64,000 nucleotides of DNA from Sphingopyxis sp. H073 (lineage in GTDB: Bacteria > Pseudomonadota > Alphaproteobacteria > Sphingomonadales > Sphingomonadaceae): contig NZ_LNSG01000005.1 of assembly GCF_001468395.1 (NCBI RefSeq), positions 124,001 to 188,000 on the forward strand, read 5' to 3'. The notes beneath the pieces are model-generated. The model did not search any database. It saw nothing but the letters and a program-made list of their open reading frames with translations, and was not told where the DNA came from. Position numbers and translations under genes: made by a program. This document shows, piece by piece, positions 46,279 to 54,983 of the stretch. Numbering within the stretch: the stretch's first letter is position 1; every line of letters starts with the position of its first letter.

Positions 46279-46422
46279 ATGTTGCTGAGCAGCGCTGCGG
46301 GGGGGCGATGACCGCTGCTCGAAGGGGAAACGGACGGTGCGAGCCAAAAGTTCCCGAAAAAAATCATACAGGCGAAATTTTTTTGCGGCTCATTTGAATC
46401 GCTTGGATTTCAGAGCGTTGAC

Positions 46423-47880
46423 CTAGAGTGACGTCAGTCCGCTGGCCACCGCGAGCCCCAGAAAGGCGAGAAATCCCATCGAATCCGTCGTCATCGTGAC
46501 GAAAATCGAGCTCGCAACGGCAGGGTCCTGATCGAGCCGGTCCAGTAGCAGCGGGATCGCCACCCCGGCTACGCCAGCGACGAATATGTTCACGATCATC
46601 GCCGCGGCGATGACCGCGCCCAATTGCGGATTGCCGAACCAGAGCGCGGTAGCGGTCCCGGCGATCAACGCGATCGTACCGCCATTGAGCAGCGCGATCT
46701 TTATTTCGCGCCACACGGCACGATAGCTGTTCGAATCGGTGAGTTGGTTCATCGCGAGCGCGCGCACGGTGACCGCCAGCGTCTGCGTTCCCGCATTGCC
46801 GCCGACGCCGGCGACGATTGGCATCAGCGCCGCGAGCGCGACCATATGCTCGATCGCGCCGCCGAAGATGCCGACGATGCTCGACGCGACCAGCGCGGTG
46901 CCAAGGTTGGCGATCAGCCAGCGGACGCGGGCCGCATAGGTTTCGCGGATCGGCTCGTTAATGTCGCCGTCGCCGGCGCCCGAGAGGCGGAGGATGTCTT
47001 CGCCTGCCTCTTCCTGAATGATATGGACGACGTCATCGACCGTGATCATCCCGACGAGACGCCCCGCCTTGTCGACGACCGCCGCGGAGATCAGCGCATA
47101 TTTCTGAAAGCGGAGCGCGACCTCTTCCTGATCCATGTCGACGGGGATCAGCGTTTGCTCGCGCTTCATCACGTCGCTGACCGCAATGTCGCGCGGCGTG
47201 CGGAGAATCCAGCTCAGCTGGCAGGTTCCGACCGGGCGATGCAGCGGATCGACGACGAAGATTTCCCAGAAATCGGTCGCAAGGTCGACATCCTCGCGCA
47301 GCCGGTCGATGACGTCGCCGACGGTCACATGCTCGGGCACCGCGACATATTCGCGCTGCATGAGGCGCCCGGCGGATTCCTCCGGGTAGGAAAGCGCGTC
47401 CTCGATCGCGGCGCGATCCTCGGGCTCCATCGCCTCGAGAACGGCCTGCTGATCGTCCTCCTCCATATCCTCGATGATCGCGACGGCATCGTCGGTATCG
47501 AGTTCGGAGGCGAGTTCGGCGACCTGCTCTGGCGCGAGGAGGTCGATCAGCTCCTCGCGCACATAATCGTTCATTTCCGCCAGCACGTCGGCGGAGAGCA
47601 TGTCGCCCAGCACTGCGGCGAGCATCGGGCGTTCGTCGGGGCGGGCGAGTTCGAAAAGGTCCGCAATATCGGCCGGGTGGAGGCGGCCGATGCGTTCACG
47701 CGCGGCCTCGCCTTCGCCGGCCTCGGCGAGGTCGATCACGTCGCGGACGAATTCGGGTTTCAGCCGGTCGTCTTCGTCGAGTTCGGTTTCGACCTCGCGG
47801 TGTGGTGGTTCGCGGCCCGCTTCGCGGTCGTCGGCGAGGACGACGCCTTGTTCGGGCAGGGATTCTTCGCGTTTGTCCAT
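46423..47880 (-). CDS. mgtE: Magnesium transporter MgtE
   Basis: This Mg2+ channel has 485 residues. The N-terminal superhelical domain includes HPADIADLFELARPDERP, then two CBS domains (about 165-290: REYVAVPEHVTVGDVIDRLRED, SDVMKREQTLIPVDMDQEEV), a plug helix and five membrane helices with VAGVGGNAGTQTLAVTVRA and the pore motif TMTTDSMGF. It is long at the N-terminus (acidic tail), which is common in alphaproteobacteria. It stands alone. Confidence 0.95.
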   Translation of the reverse strand: MDKREESLPEQGVVLADDREAGREPPHREVETELDEDDRLKPEFVRDVIDLAEAGEGEAARERIGRLHPADIADLFELARPDERPMLAAVLGDMLSADVLAEMNDYVREELIDLLAPEQVAELASELDTDDAVAIIEDMEEDDQQAVLEAMEPEDRAAIEDALSYPEESAGRLMQREYVAVPEHVTVGDVIDRLREDVDLATDFWEIFVVDPLHRPVGTCQLSWILRTPRDIAVSDVMKREQTLIPVDMDQEEVALRFQKYALISAAVVDKAGRLVGMITVDDVVHIIQEEAGEDILRLSGAGDGDINEPIRETYAARVRWLIANLGTALVASSIVGIFGGAIEHMVALAALMPIVAGVGGNAGTQTLAVTVRALAMNQLTDSNSYRAVWREIKIALLNGGTIALIAGTATALWFGNPQLGAVIAAAMIVNIFVAGVAGVAIPLLLDRLDQDPAVASSIFVTMTTDSMGFLAFLGLAVASGLTSL

Positions 47881-48034
47881 CGCGGTCCTCCCTGGCTAAT
47901 GCGGTGTCCGTGCCTCCCCCTAGTCGCGCGGCACCACGATGGCAACGCCGCGACATGGATTTCGACAATTAGTGCGTGGCTTTGCGGGCCCACGCCGCTA
48001 TGGCACCGCCAAATCCCCAATGAAGGAGCAAATC

Positions 48035-48487
48035 ATGTCCGACCAGACGCTCACCCTTTCGCTGTCGACCGGCGATGTCGTCATCCGCCTGCGCCCCGAC
48101 CTTGCGCCGCAACACGTCGAGCGCATCACGTCGCTCGCCAAGGAAGGCTTTTACGACGGCGTCGTCTTCCACCGCGTGATCCCGGGCTTCATGGCGCAGG
48201 GCGGCGACCCGACGGGCACCGGCATGGGCGGCAGCAAGCTTCCCGACCTGCCGCAGGAATTCAGCGCCGAGCCGCATGTCCGCGGCGTCTGCTCGATGGC
48301 GCGCGCGCAGAACCCGAACAGCGCGAACAGCCAGTTCTTCATCTGCTTCGACGACGCGCGCTTTCTCGACAAGCAGTACACCGTCTGGGGCGAAGTGATC
48401 GAAGGCATGGACAATGTCGACGCCCTCCCCAAGGGCGAGCCGCCGCGCGAACCCGGCAAGATCGTCAAGGCGACCGTCAGCGAATAG
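48035..48487 (+). CDS. ppiB: Cyclophilin-type peptidyl-prolyl isomerase
   Basis: This 150-residue cytoplasmic cyclophilin interconverts cis/trans proline peptide bonds. GFYDGVVFHRVIPGFMAQGGDPTGTG (active site Arg/Phe), MARAQNPNSANSQFFICFDD and the YTVWGEVIEGMDNVDALP stretch are canonical. It lacks a signal peptide. AAGGAG lies six bases before the ATG. Confidence 0.95.
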   Translation: MSDQTLTLSLSTGDVVIRLRPDLAPQHVERITSLAKEGFYDGVVFHRVIPGFMAQGGDPTGTGMGGSKLPDLPQEFSAEPHVRGVCSMARAQNPNSANSQFFICFDDARFLDKQYTVWGEVIEGMDNVDALPKGEPPREPGKIVKATVSE

Positions 48488-48503
48488 CCTTCGGCATTAT
48501 GTT

Positions 48504-48583
48504 CGTCATGCCGGGCTTGACCCGGCATCCACGCGTCCTTTTGGGGGATGCGATGGGCCCCGGATCAAGTCTGGGGTGACGAA
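48504..48583. repeat. REP-like inverted pair
   Basis: The hairpin ATGCCGGGCTTGACCCGGCAT (about 48508-48528) and its partner GGCCCCGGATCAAGTCTGGGGTGACG (about 48556-48581) face each other between the convergent ppiB and nitronate monooxygenase genes. It is the same family as at 13052. Confidence 0.75.
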
Positions 48584-48591
48584 TGATGCGG

Positions 48592-49722
48592 TCAGTCCTC
48601 GATAAAGCCGTTCAATCGCTCGCAGGCAGCGATCCAGTCGGCCTTGAATTCCTGCACGACCTGTCCGGCACCCATCGCTTCGTTCATCAGGCCTACTCCC
48701 TGGCCGACCCAATAGGTCGCGAGCGCTTTCGCACCTTCGTGACCGCCCTCCGAGAGCTTATCGACCTTGCGCAACGCCGGTTCGCTGACCAGCGACTGGA
48801 GCGGCATCGGTAGCGGCTTCGGCGCGCCCTCGGCCTCCCAGGCGTCGGTCCAGGGCGAGCGGAGCTGGCGCGACGGCTTGCCGGTACGGCTCTTCGAACG
48901 GACGGTATCGCGCGACGAGGCGGCGAGCATCTTTTCCTTCACCACCGGGTTGGTCTCGGCCTCCGCGGTCGTCAGCCAGACCGATCCGCACCAGGCGCCA
49001 TGCGCGCCCATCGCCATCGCGGCGGCCATCTGGCGCCCGGTGACGATACCGCCGGCGGCAAGGATCGGCGTCGTCGCGCCGACGGCTTCGACGGCAGCCG
49101 CGACCTCGGGAACGAGCACCATCGTTGCAACTTCGCCGCAGTGGCCGCCGGCTTCGCCGCCCGCGACGACAAGGATGTCGACGCCCGCGCGAACCTGCGC
49201 CAGCGCATGGTCGCGGGTGCCGACGAGCGCGGCCACCGGTACGCCATGCCGCTTGCCGAGTTCGAGCATCAGCGGCGGCGGAACGCCAAGCGCATTGGCG
49301 ATGAGCTTGATCGGATGACGGAAGGCGACTTCGAGCAGTTTCGCGGCACCATCGTCGGTCATATTTTCGCCGAGACCGCCGCCGATGCTGGGAAGCGACA
49401 GATTTCCGTCGTCGACGCCGTGCTTGACGAGCAGGTCGGCGACGAAGGCCTTATGCTCGGCGGGGATCGGCGGCAGTTCGCACCGGGCTTCGCCTTTGCC
49501 TGCGAAGCTGTTCGGGACGATCAGGTCGACGCCGTAGGGTAGGCCGCCGATATGCGCGTCGATCCACGCCAGTTCTTCCTCGAGCCGCTCGGGCGGCAGC
49601 GACGCGGCGCCAAAGACACCCATGCCGCCGGCCTTCGACACTGCGACGATGACGTCGCGGCAGTGCGAGAAGGCGAGCAGGGGGAATTCGATGCCGAGCA
49701 TCGCGCAGATCGGGGATTGCAT
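48592..49722 (-). CDS. Nitronate monooxygenase (2-nitropropane dioxygenase family)
   Basis: This FMN-dependent enzyme has 376 residues. Visible are LLAFSHCRDVIVAVSKAGGMGVFGA (N-terminal FMN loop), VDILVVAGGEAGGHCGEVATMVL (phosphate-binding glycines) and PILAAGGIVTGRQMAAAMAMGA. It oxidises nitronates or reduces related substrates; the natural substrate is often unknown. The ATG at 49722 follows GAGAGAGG. A TTGACGT-AA-ACGTCAA dyad lies 45 bases upstream and could be a MerR-type operator shared with nadC. Confidence 0.9.
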   Translation of the reverse strand: MQSPICAMLGIEFPLLAFSHCRDVIVAVSKAGGMGVFGAASLPPERLEEELAWIDAHIGGLPYGVDLIVPNSFAGKGEARCELPPIPAEHKAFVADLLVKHGVDDGNLSLPSIGGGLGENMTDDGAAKLLEVAFRHPIKLIANALGVPPPLMLELGKRHGVPVAALVGTRDHALAQVRAGVDILVVAGGEAGGHCGEVATMVLVPEVAAAVEAVGATTPILAAGGIVTGRQMAAAMAMGAHGAWCGSVWLTTAEAETNPVVKEKMLAASSRDTVRSKSRTGKPSRQLRSPWTDAWEAEGAPKPLPMPLQSLVSEPALRKVDKLSEGGHEGAKALATYWVGQGVGLMNEAMGAGQVVQEFKADWIAACERLNGFIED

Positions 49723-49766
49723 GGGGCCTCTCTCCATTTCTCTATTTGCAGCCATGTCAGCGTTAG

Positions 49767-49782
49767 TTGACGTAAACGTCAA
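49767..49782. promoter_or_regulatory. LiuR-like palindrome TTGACGTAAACGTCAA
   Basis: This is a 16-base dyad with seven-base arms, TTGACGT-AA-ACGTCAA, between the divergent nitronate monooxygenase and nadC genes. It resembles the sites of MerR-type regulators of branched-chain and fatty-acid degradation (LiuR/AtuR family: TTnACGTnnACGTnAA). The regulator is not in this window. Confidence 0.5.
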
Positions 49783-49818
49783 GTTGATTTGCGCGGGCGC
49801 CCCTCTATCGCTCGTCGC

Positions 49819-50667
49819 ATGAGCGATTTTTCCCTATCCGGTTTCGACCTCGGCGCCTTTGTGCGCAGCACCTTGGCCGAGGATATGGCGTCGGGGGGCG
49901 ATATCACGTCGATGGCGACGATCCCGGCCGGCGCGCGCTTTTCGGGAGTGATGGACAGCCGCGACGCGATTACCGTCGCCGGTCTTCCGATCGCCGCGAT
50001 GTTCTTCCGCGCGCTCGATCCGGCGATGGAGATCGAGATACTGGCGGCCGAAGGTGAACAGGTCGCGGCGGGCAGCGATCTGATGCGGCTTACCGGCAAT
50101 GCACGCGCAATGCTGACGGCGGAGCGGTCGGCGCTGAATACCGTGCAACATCTGTCGGGGATCGCGACGATGACGCGGCAGTATGTCGATGCGCTGGCGG
50201 GGACGGGGGCGACTTTGCTCGACACGCGCAAGACGATACCTGGCCTGCGCGTGCTCGAGAAATATGCGACGCGGACCGGCGGTGCGACGAACCATCGCAT
50301 GGGTCTGTGGGACGCGGCGATGATCAAGGACAATCATGTCGCGGTGGCGGGATCGGTCGAGGAAGCCGTCCGCCGCGCGGTCGATGCCGGGATCGAGCGG
50401 ATCATCGTCGAGGTCGACCGGGTGGCGCAAGTCGAACCCGCGCTGAACGCGGGGGCGACGCATCTGTTGCTCGACAATATGAGCCTCGACGAACTGCGCC
50501 AATGTGTCGCGCTGGTCGACGGCAAGGTGCCGACCGAAGCATCGGGCGGCGTCCGGCTCGACACGATCCACGCGATCGGCGCGGCCGGCGTGACCTATGT
50601 GTCGGTCGGACGGCTCACCCAGTCGGCGCCCGCAGCCGATATCGGGCTCGACTTTGCGCTGGCTTAG
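49819..50667 (+). CDS. nadC: Nicotinate-nucleotide pyrophosphorylase (carboxylating)
   Basis: This 282-residue quinolinate phosphoribosyltransferase works in NAD synthesis. LAEDMASGGDITSMATIP, LDTRKTIPGLRVLEKYATRTGG, NHRMGLWDAAMIKDNHVA and EASGGVRLDTIHAIGAAGVTYVSVG are family signatures. No nadA/nadB is nearby. The 3' end is overlapped by the RNase T2 gene. Confidence 0.96.
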   Translation: MSDFSLSGFDLGAFVRSTLAEDMASGGDITSMATIPAGARFSGVMDSRDAITVAGLPIAAMFFRALDPAMEIEILAAEGEQVAAGSDLMRLTGNARAMLTAERSALNTVQHLSGIATMTRQYVDALAGTGATLLDTRKTIPGLRVLEKYATRTGGATNHRMGLWDAAMIKDNHVAVAGSVEEAVRRAVDAGIERIIVEVDRVAQVEPALNAGATHLLLDNMSLDELRQCVALVDGKVPTEASGGVRLDTIHAIGAAGVTYVSVGRLTQSAPAADIGLDFALA

Positions 50668-51370
50668 CGCTGTCGCGCTGGCGCTGATGCCGGTCACGGC
50701 GCAGGCGCAGGCGCTCTCCTGTTCGGTGCCTGACCGCGTTTCCGTGCCGCGACTCGAACGCCCGGCGCGCGACGAGCCGGTGCGCAAGCCGCCGACGACA
50801 GGCTATTTGCTCAGCATGAGCTGGTCGCCGCAGCATTGCGCCGACGTCCGGAACCCGAAGGATGTCCGCGACCGTTTCCAATGTTCGGGCGAAAACGGTC
50901 GCTTCGGCTGGGTGCTGCACGGTTTGTGGCCCGAGACCGACACCAGAGATTATCCGCAATGGTGCCGCCCGGCGAAGATCGTGCCGCAGCCGGTGCTGAA
51001 GAAACATATGTGCATGACACCCTCGGCGCAGCTGCTGCAGCATGAATGGGCGAAGCACGGCACCTGCATGAGCCCGCATCCGGCCGCCTATTTCGCCGCG
51101 GCGTCGAAGCTGTTCCGGGCGGTCCGCTTTCCCGACATGAAGGCACTCACCGCCGAGCCGCAGACCGCGGGGAGCATCCGCCGCGCCTTCGCGGCGCGCA
51201 ACAAGGGCGTGACCGCCGCGATGGTCGCAGTGTCGACCAATCGTGACGGGTGGCTGGACGAAGTGCGGCTGTGCCTCGGTCCGCGAATGCGTCCGCGGGC
51301 ATGCAAGCCGTTCCAGGTCGGCGCTCCCGACGGCAAGCCGGTGCGCATCACGCCAATGCCCGGCAGTTAA
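50654..51370 (+). CDS. RNase T2 family secreted ribonuclease
   Basis: This protein of about 238 residues has both catalytic segments: GWVLHGLWPE (CAS I, first His) and HEWAKHGTC (CAS II, His and Glu). Four or more cysteines are present for disulfides. The signal peptide RWLSAVALALMPVTAQAQA implies export. I take TTG at 50654, within the last 14 bases of nadC, because the signal begins there; an ATG at 50597 would put a polar extension before the signal. Enzymes of this group degrade RNA in the periplasm or outside the cell. Confidence 0.85.
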   Translation: MRWLSAVALALMPVTAQAQALSCSVPDRVSVPRLERPARDEPVRKPPTTGYLLSMSWSPQHCADVRNPKDVRDRFQCSGENGRFGWVLHGLWPETDTRDYPQWCRPAKIVPQPVLKKHMCMTPSAQLLQHEWAKHGTCMSPHPAAYFAAASKLFRAVRFPDMKALTAEPQTAGSIRRAFAARNKGVTAAMVAVSTNRDGWLDEVRLCLGPRMRPRACKPFQVGAPDGKPVRITPMPGS

Positions 51371-51465
51371 CGATCAGGCGCAATGGCGTCCCGCGCCGGG
51401 ACGGCCGGGCCGTTAACTCTTTTTTAACCTTACCGACTCGTTAACGCGGGCGTAGCTTCGCATGC

Positions 51466-51693
51466 ATGGACTCGGACGAACAGATCGACATCCGCGATCG
51501 CCTGCGCGGCTATGCGGCCCGGCAGCTTGTCATCGCGCGAATGAGCGCGCCGGCGAACTGGCAGGACGAGCTTCGCGAAACGCTGGCGGCGCAGCGGGCA
51601 ATCCCGTCGCCGTGGGCGCGAGGAAGCGATACGCGGCTGTTTCTTGAGAGTTTTGCGATCTTCTTCGTCGCGACGATGATGTTCTTGATCTAG
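51466..51693 (+). CDS. Small conserved protein with a C-terminal membrane segment
   Basis: This 75-residue protein starts at ATG 51466. The first 55 residues are charged (DSDEQIDIRDRLRGYAARQL), then LFLESFAIFFVATMMFLI forms a C-terminal membrane helix. No family is recognised. Its TAG shares a CTAG with the stop of the convergent MFS gene. Confidence 0.65.
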   Translation: MDSDEQIDIRDRLRGYAARQLVIARMSAPANWQDELRETLAAQRAIPSPWARGSDTRLFLESFAIFFVATMMFLI

Positions 51694-52985
51694 TCGCAGG
51701 CGCGGTGAAGCTTGACCGCCAGCCAGGCGGAGATCAGGCACATCGCGGCGCTCATCAAAAGCTGGTCGACGACGCCGACGCCGGCAAAGCCCAATCCCAT
51801 CGCGAGCAGTGAACCAGCGACCATCGCCCCCGAATTGACGATGTTGTTCGCGGCGACGGTGCGTGCGGTCTGATCCTTCGGCACGGTGGTGGTCAGGAAG
51901 GCATACAGCGGAACGACGAACATGCCCCCGCTGATCGCGATGCCGAGCAGGCTGGCGAGCAGGGGAATGACGTCGGCATGGCCCAGGAAGCCGTCGATCC
52001 CGTACATGACACCCGAGGGATCGTGCTCCCAATTGCGGCACACCCAGTAAAAGGCGACGACGAACGCGCCCATGACGATGACGCTGGCCGGGCTGTAGCG
52101 CGCCGAAACCTGCCCCTTGAGCAGCCGATTCACGGCGACCGAACCGATCGCGATGCCGATCGAGAAGATCGCGAGGAACAGGCTGGCGACGCTTTTGTCG
52201 GCGTGGAGGATATTCTTCACCAGCGGCGGGAACTGGATGAACAGGACCGCGCCGATCGTCCAGAAGAAGCTGATCGAGAGGATCGCGAGATAGAGGCGCG
52301 GGATGTGCATCGTGCCGCGCACGAGCGTCACCGACGAGCGGACAATATGCCAGTCGATTCCCGTTTCCTCATGCTCGGGCGGGGCGGGCGGGACCTTGCG
52401 ACCGGTCCAGTAGCCGATCATCGCGACGAGGACGACGCCGAGGGCGGCCCATTCGACCTCGATCACCCCGGCGAGGATCGTGCCCGCGAGAATTGCGATA
52501 TAGGTGCCGGCCTCGACGAGCCCGGTACCGCCCAGCACCTCGTCGCTGTTCAGGTGCTGCGGCAGGATCGCATATTTGATCGGCCCGAAGAAGGTCGAGT
52601 GAATGCCCATCGCGAAGAGCGCGAGCATCATCAGCGGTATCGCGACGAGATGCACCGCCCAACCCATCCACGCGAGCACTAGGCCTGCGCCGCCGACAAG
52701 CATGATCAGGATCTCGCAGAATTTGACGATGCGGATGATCCGCGCCTTGTCACGCGTGTCGGCGAGTTGGCCGGCGAGCGCGGAGAGGAGGAAGAAGGGG
52801 ATGATAAACAGGGCGGTCGCGACCGCGCTGAACAAAGTCTCGGATGCTTCGTCGTTGAAAACGCCGTAAACGACGAACAGCACCATCGCATTCTTGAACA
52901 GATTGTCGTTGAAGGCGCCGAGGAGCTGGGTGACGAAAAGTGGCAGGAACCTGCGTTGTTTCAGCAGCGCAAAGGATCCGGTCAT
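51690..52985 (-). CDS. MFS transporter, lysophospholipid transporter-like
   Basis: This 431-residue transporter has 12 predicted helices. The N-terminal FLPLFVTQLLGAFNDNLFKNAMVLF and GIHSTFFGPIKYAILPQHL motifs are characteristic of the LplT/Aas-type MFS proteins that flip lysophospholipids in the inner membrane. No acyltransferase domain is fused or adjacent (unlike aas-lplT). The ATG at 52985 starts TGSFALLKQRR. Confidence 0.88.
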   Translation of the reverse strand: MTGSFALLKQRRFLPLFVTQLLGAFNDNLFKNAMVLFVVYGVFNDEASETLFSAVATALFIIPFFLLSALAGQLADTRDKARIIRIVKFCEILIMLVGGAGLVLAWMGWAVHLVAIPLMMLALFAMGIHSTFFGPIKYAILPQHLNSDEVLGGTGLVEAGTYIAILAGTILAGVIEVEWAALGVVLVAMIGYWTGRKVPPAPPEHEETGIDWHIVRSSVTLVRGTMHIPRLYLAILSISFFWTIGAVLFIQFPPLVKNILHADKSVASLFLAIFSIGIAIGSVAVNRLLKGQVSARYSPASVIVMGAFVVAFYWVCRNWEHDPSGVMYGIDGFLGHADVIPLLASLLGIAISGGMFVVPLYAFLTTTVPKDQTARTVAANNIVNSGAMVAGSLLAMGLGFAGVGVVDQLLMSAAMCLISAWLAVKLHRACD

Positions 52986-53144
52986 TGAAAATCCAGTTTG
53001 ACAGCCCGACATTGCGACAGCGCCAACCCGCGATGGTCTCTTTTGGGGCAATGCTGTTGTCGCACGGGGGGCTTATCGGTTAGGGCAGGCGGGGTCAAAG
53101 CCCAATTGGGCCGCAAAGCTAGAACGGACGCGCCGACAGGGATC

Positions 53145-53717
53145 ATGCTAAGCCTTCCCAACATCCTGACACTGTCGCGCATTCTGGCGGTTCCCATCCT
53201 GCTTTTTCTCCTGTGGCCGGGCGTGGCCGAGGGGTCGTTGCAGCCGAAGCCGATCGACTATGCGCTGGCATTCGGGCTCTATTGCCTGATGGGCATTACC
53301 GATTATTTTGACGGCTATGTTGCGCGCTCGCGCGGGATCGTCTCGCGACTGGGCGCATTCCTCGATCCTATCGCCGACAAGATCATGATCGCGGCCGTTA
53401 TCCTGCTGCTGGTCTTTACGCGCGACATCGACGGTTATCACGTCATCGCGGCGCTGATGATCCTGCTGCGCGAGATCATCGTGTCTGGATTGCGTGAATT
53501 TCTCGCGACGCTGCAGGTGTCGATGCCGGTCACCCAGCTGGCGAAATGGAAGACGACATTTCAGCTCGTTGCCTTCGGTGCGCTGATTCTGGCCGGGGCG
53601 CTACCCGCGATGGCGTGGATCAAGATCGTCGGACTTGCCTCGCTGTGGGGTGCGGCGGTGCTGACGCTGATCACCGGCTGGGATTATCTGCGCGTCGGCC
53701 TGAAGCATATGGACTAG
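53145..53717 (+). CDS. pgsA: CDP-diacylglycerol-glycerol-3-phosphate 3-phosphatidyltransferase
   Basis: This 190-residue membrane enzyme makes phosphatidylglycerol phosphate. The CDP-alcohol phosphotransferase motif D-X2-DG-X2-AR-X8-G-X3-D-X3-D is present in TDYFDGYVARSRG then LGAFLDPIADK. It is followed four bases later by moaD, a sphingomonad/rhizobial arrangement. Confidence 0.96.
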   Translation: MLSLPNILTLSRILAVPILLFLLWPGVAEGSLQPKPIDYALAFGLYCLMGITDYFDGYVARSRGIVSRLGAFLDPIADKIMIAAVILLLVFTRDIDGYHVIAALMILLREIIVSGLREFLATLQVSMPVTQLAKWKTTFQLVAFGALILAGALPAMAWIKIVGLASLWGAAVLTLITGWDYLRVGLKHMD

Positions 53718-53721
53718 GCGC

Positions 53722-53973
53722 GTGACGCTGACTATCAGCTACTTCGCCTGGGTGCGCGAGCGGATGGGGGTTGCCGGGGAAGTGATCGACCCTCCCGCCG
53801 ATGTCACGACCATCGCCGATCTGGTCGGCTGGCTCGCCGCGCGCGACGATCGCGGCGCGCTGGCCTTTGCCGAGCCAGGGCGCATTCGTGCGGCGGTTGG
53901 CGGTACGATGGTCGGCCCGGAAGCGGCAATCGGCGACGAGATCGCGCTATTTCCGCCGGTGACCGGAGGATGA
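53722..53973 (+). CDS. moaD: Molybdopterin synthase small subunit
   Basis: This 83-residue ubiquitin-like sulfur carrier ends in the essential Gly-Gly (FPPVTGG). It starts with GTG at 53722. With MoaE it converts cyclic pyranopterin monophosphate to molybdopterin. It overlaps moaE by four bases. Confidence 0.95.
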   Translation: MTLTISYFAWVRERMGVAGEVIDPPADVTTIADLVGWLAARDDRGALAFAEPGRIRAAVGGTMVGPEAAIGDEIALFPPVTGG

Positions 53974-54410
53974 TCCGCGTAGCGGTCCAAACCGACGCGA
54001 TCAATGTCGCGGCCGAGCTCGATATTCACGATGCGGGGGGACATGGGGCAAGCGCGATCTTCGTTGGACGCGTGCGCGGCGACGACGGGCTTGCCGAACT
54101 TTTCCTCGAACATCATCCCGCGCTCACAGAAGCCGGGCTGGCTGAGCTCGCGCATGTCGCGGCCGATCGCTGGTCGCTATCCGCGCTGACGCTGGTCCAC
54201 CGCGTCGGCGGAATGGCAACGGGCGAGACGATCGTGCTGGTGCTGGCGAGCAGCGCGCATCGTGCAGAGGCGCTGGCCGCCACCGAGTTTCTGATCGACC
54301 GGCTGAAGACTGATGTGATGCTGTGGAAGCGCGAGACGTTTGCCGACGGGCGCGTTGCGTGGGTCGAGCCGCGCGATGGCGATCATGGCCGCGCGGAACG
54401 GTGGGATTAG
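53970..54410 (+). CDS. moaE: Molybdopterin synthase large subunit
   Basis: This 146-residue protein has GASAIFVGRVRGDDG, a central HRVGGMATGETIVLVLASSAHRAEAL and the WKRETFADGRVAWVEP end with the catalytic lysine, typical of MoaE. Other molybdenum cofactor genes are not in the window. Confidence 0.95.
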   Translation: MIRVAVQTDAINVAAELDIHDAGGHGASAIFVGRVRGDDGLAELFLEHHPALTEAGLAELAHVAADRWSLSALTLVHRVGGMATGETIVLVLASSAHRAEALAATEFLIDRLKTDVMLWKRETFADGRVAWVEPRDGDHGRAERWD

Positions 54411-54543
54411 CGCCACGGTAGGCTAAAGACTGCTTTTGGGTAGGGAGCTGATCTCATGATCCTCCCCATCGACTGCGATCGGGGCTGCAAGCCCGCTGCG
54501 CTGACGGAGAGGCCGAGCGCTTAGCGCCCGATGAGAGCTCAAC

Positions 54544-54627
54544 CCATGGATGCTGGAACAGCGAGGCCGTCGCCGCAGCCAGCATGACGGCTTTTTGATG
54601 TCCGCTCTCTATCCCAAAGCGGACATC
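54544..54627. repeat. Inverted repeats between moaE and the DUF952 gene
   Basis: A seven-base stem ATGCTGG (54550-54556) / CCAGCAT (54579-54585) is followed by a perfect ten-base stem GATGTCCGCT (54597-54606) / AGCGGACATC (54618-54627) with an 11-base loop. The first resembles the REP units of the window. Together they occupy the convergent space and may end transcription from both sides. Confidence 0.6.
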
Positions 54628-54671
54628 CAAAACCAGCCTCGTCGCGACGGGCGCGCGACCAGCGGCGGAAT

Positions 54672-54983
54672 CTAGTCCCGCCTCTGCAGGCTCACGACCG
54701 CGTGGATCGGCAGTTCGGCGTAGATGTGCGGGAACAGGTCGCCGCCGCGCGCCGGTTCCCAGCGAACGGCGTCGCCGAGGAGGAGGAGGTCCACCTCGGC
54801 GATCATGAGGCCGCTTTGGCCGGCGAAATATTTCTCGATCGTCGCCTCGAGCTGCTCCGCAGTCGACAGATGGATATAGCCGTCGGCGATATCCACTGGC
54901 GCGCCGCGAAATACCCGCTCGCGCTCGAAATCGGTCCATTGCTGCGCGGTGAGCACTTTGAAGGCCGTCGCGGGCGTCGTCAT
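54672..54983 (-). CDS. DUF952 domain protein
   Basis: This 103-residue protein has FKVLTAQQWTDFERERVFRG, DIADGYIHLSTAEQLEATI and WEPARGGDLFPHIYAELP, which match DUF952, a family with an ADP-ribosyltransferase-like fold and unknown role. Its ATG overlaps the gyrA stop (ATGA), so it is translated after gyrA from the same message. Confidence 0.88.
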   Translation of the reverse strand: MTTPATAFKVLTAQQWTDFERERVFRGAPVDIADGYIHLSTAEQLEATIEKYFAGQSGLMIAEVDLLLLGDAVRWEPARGGDLFPHIYAELPIHAVVSLQRRD

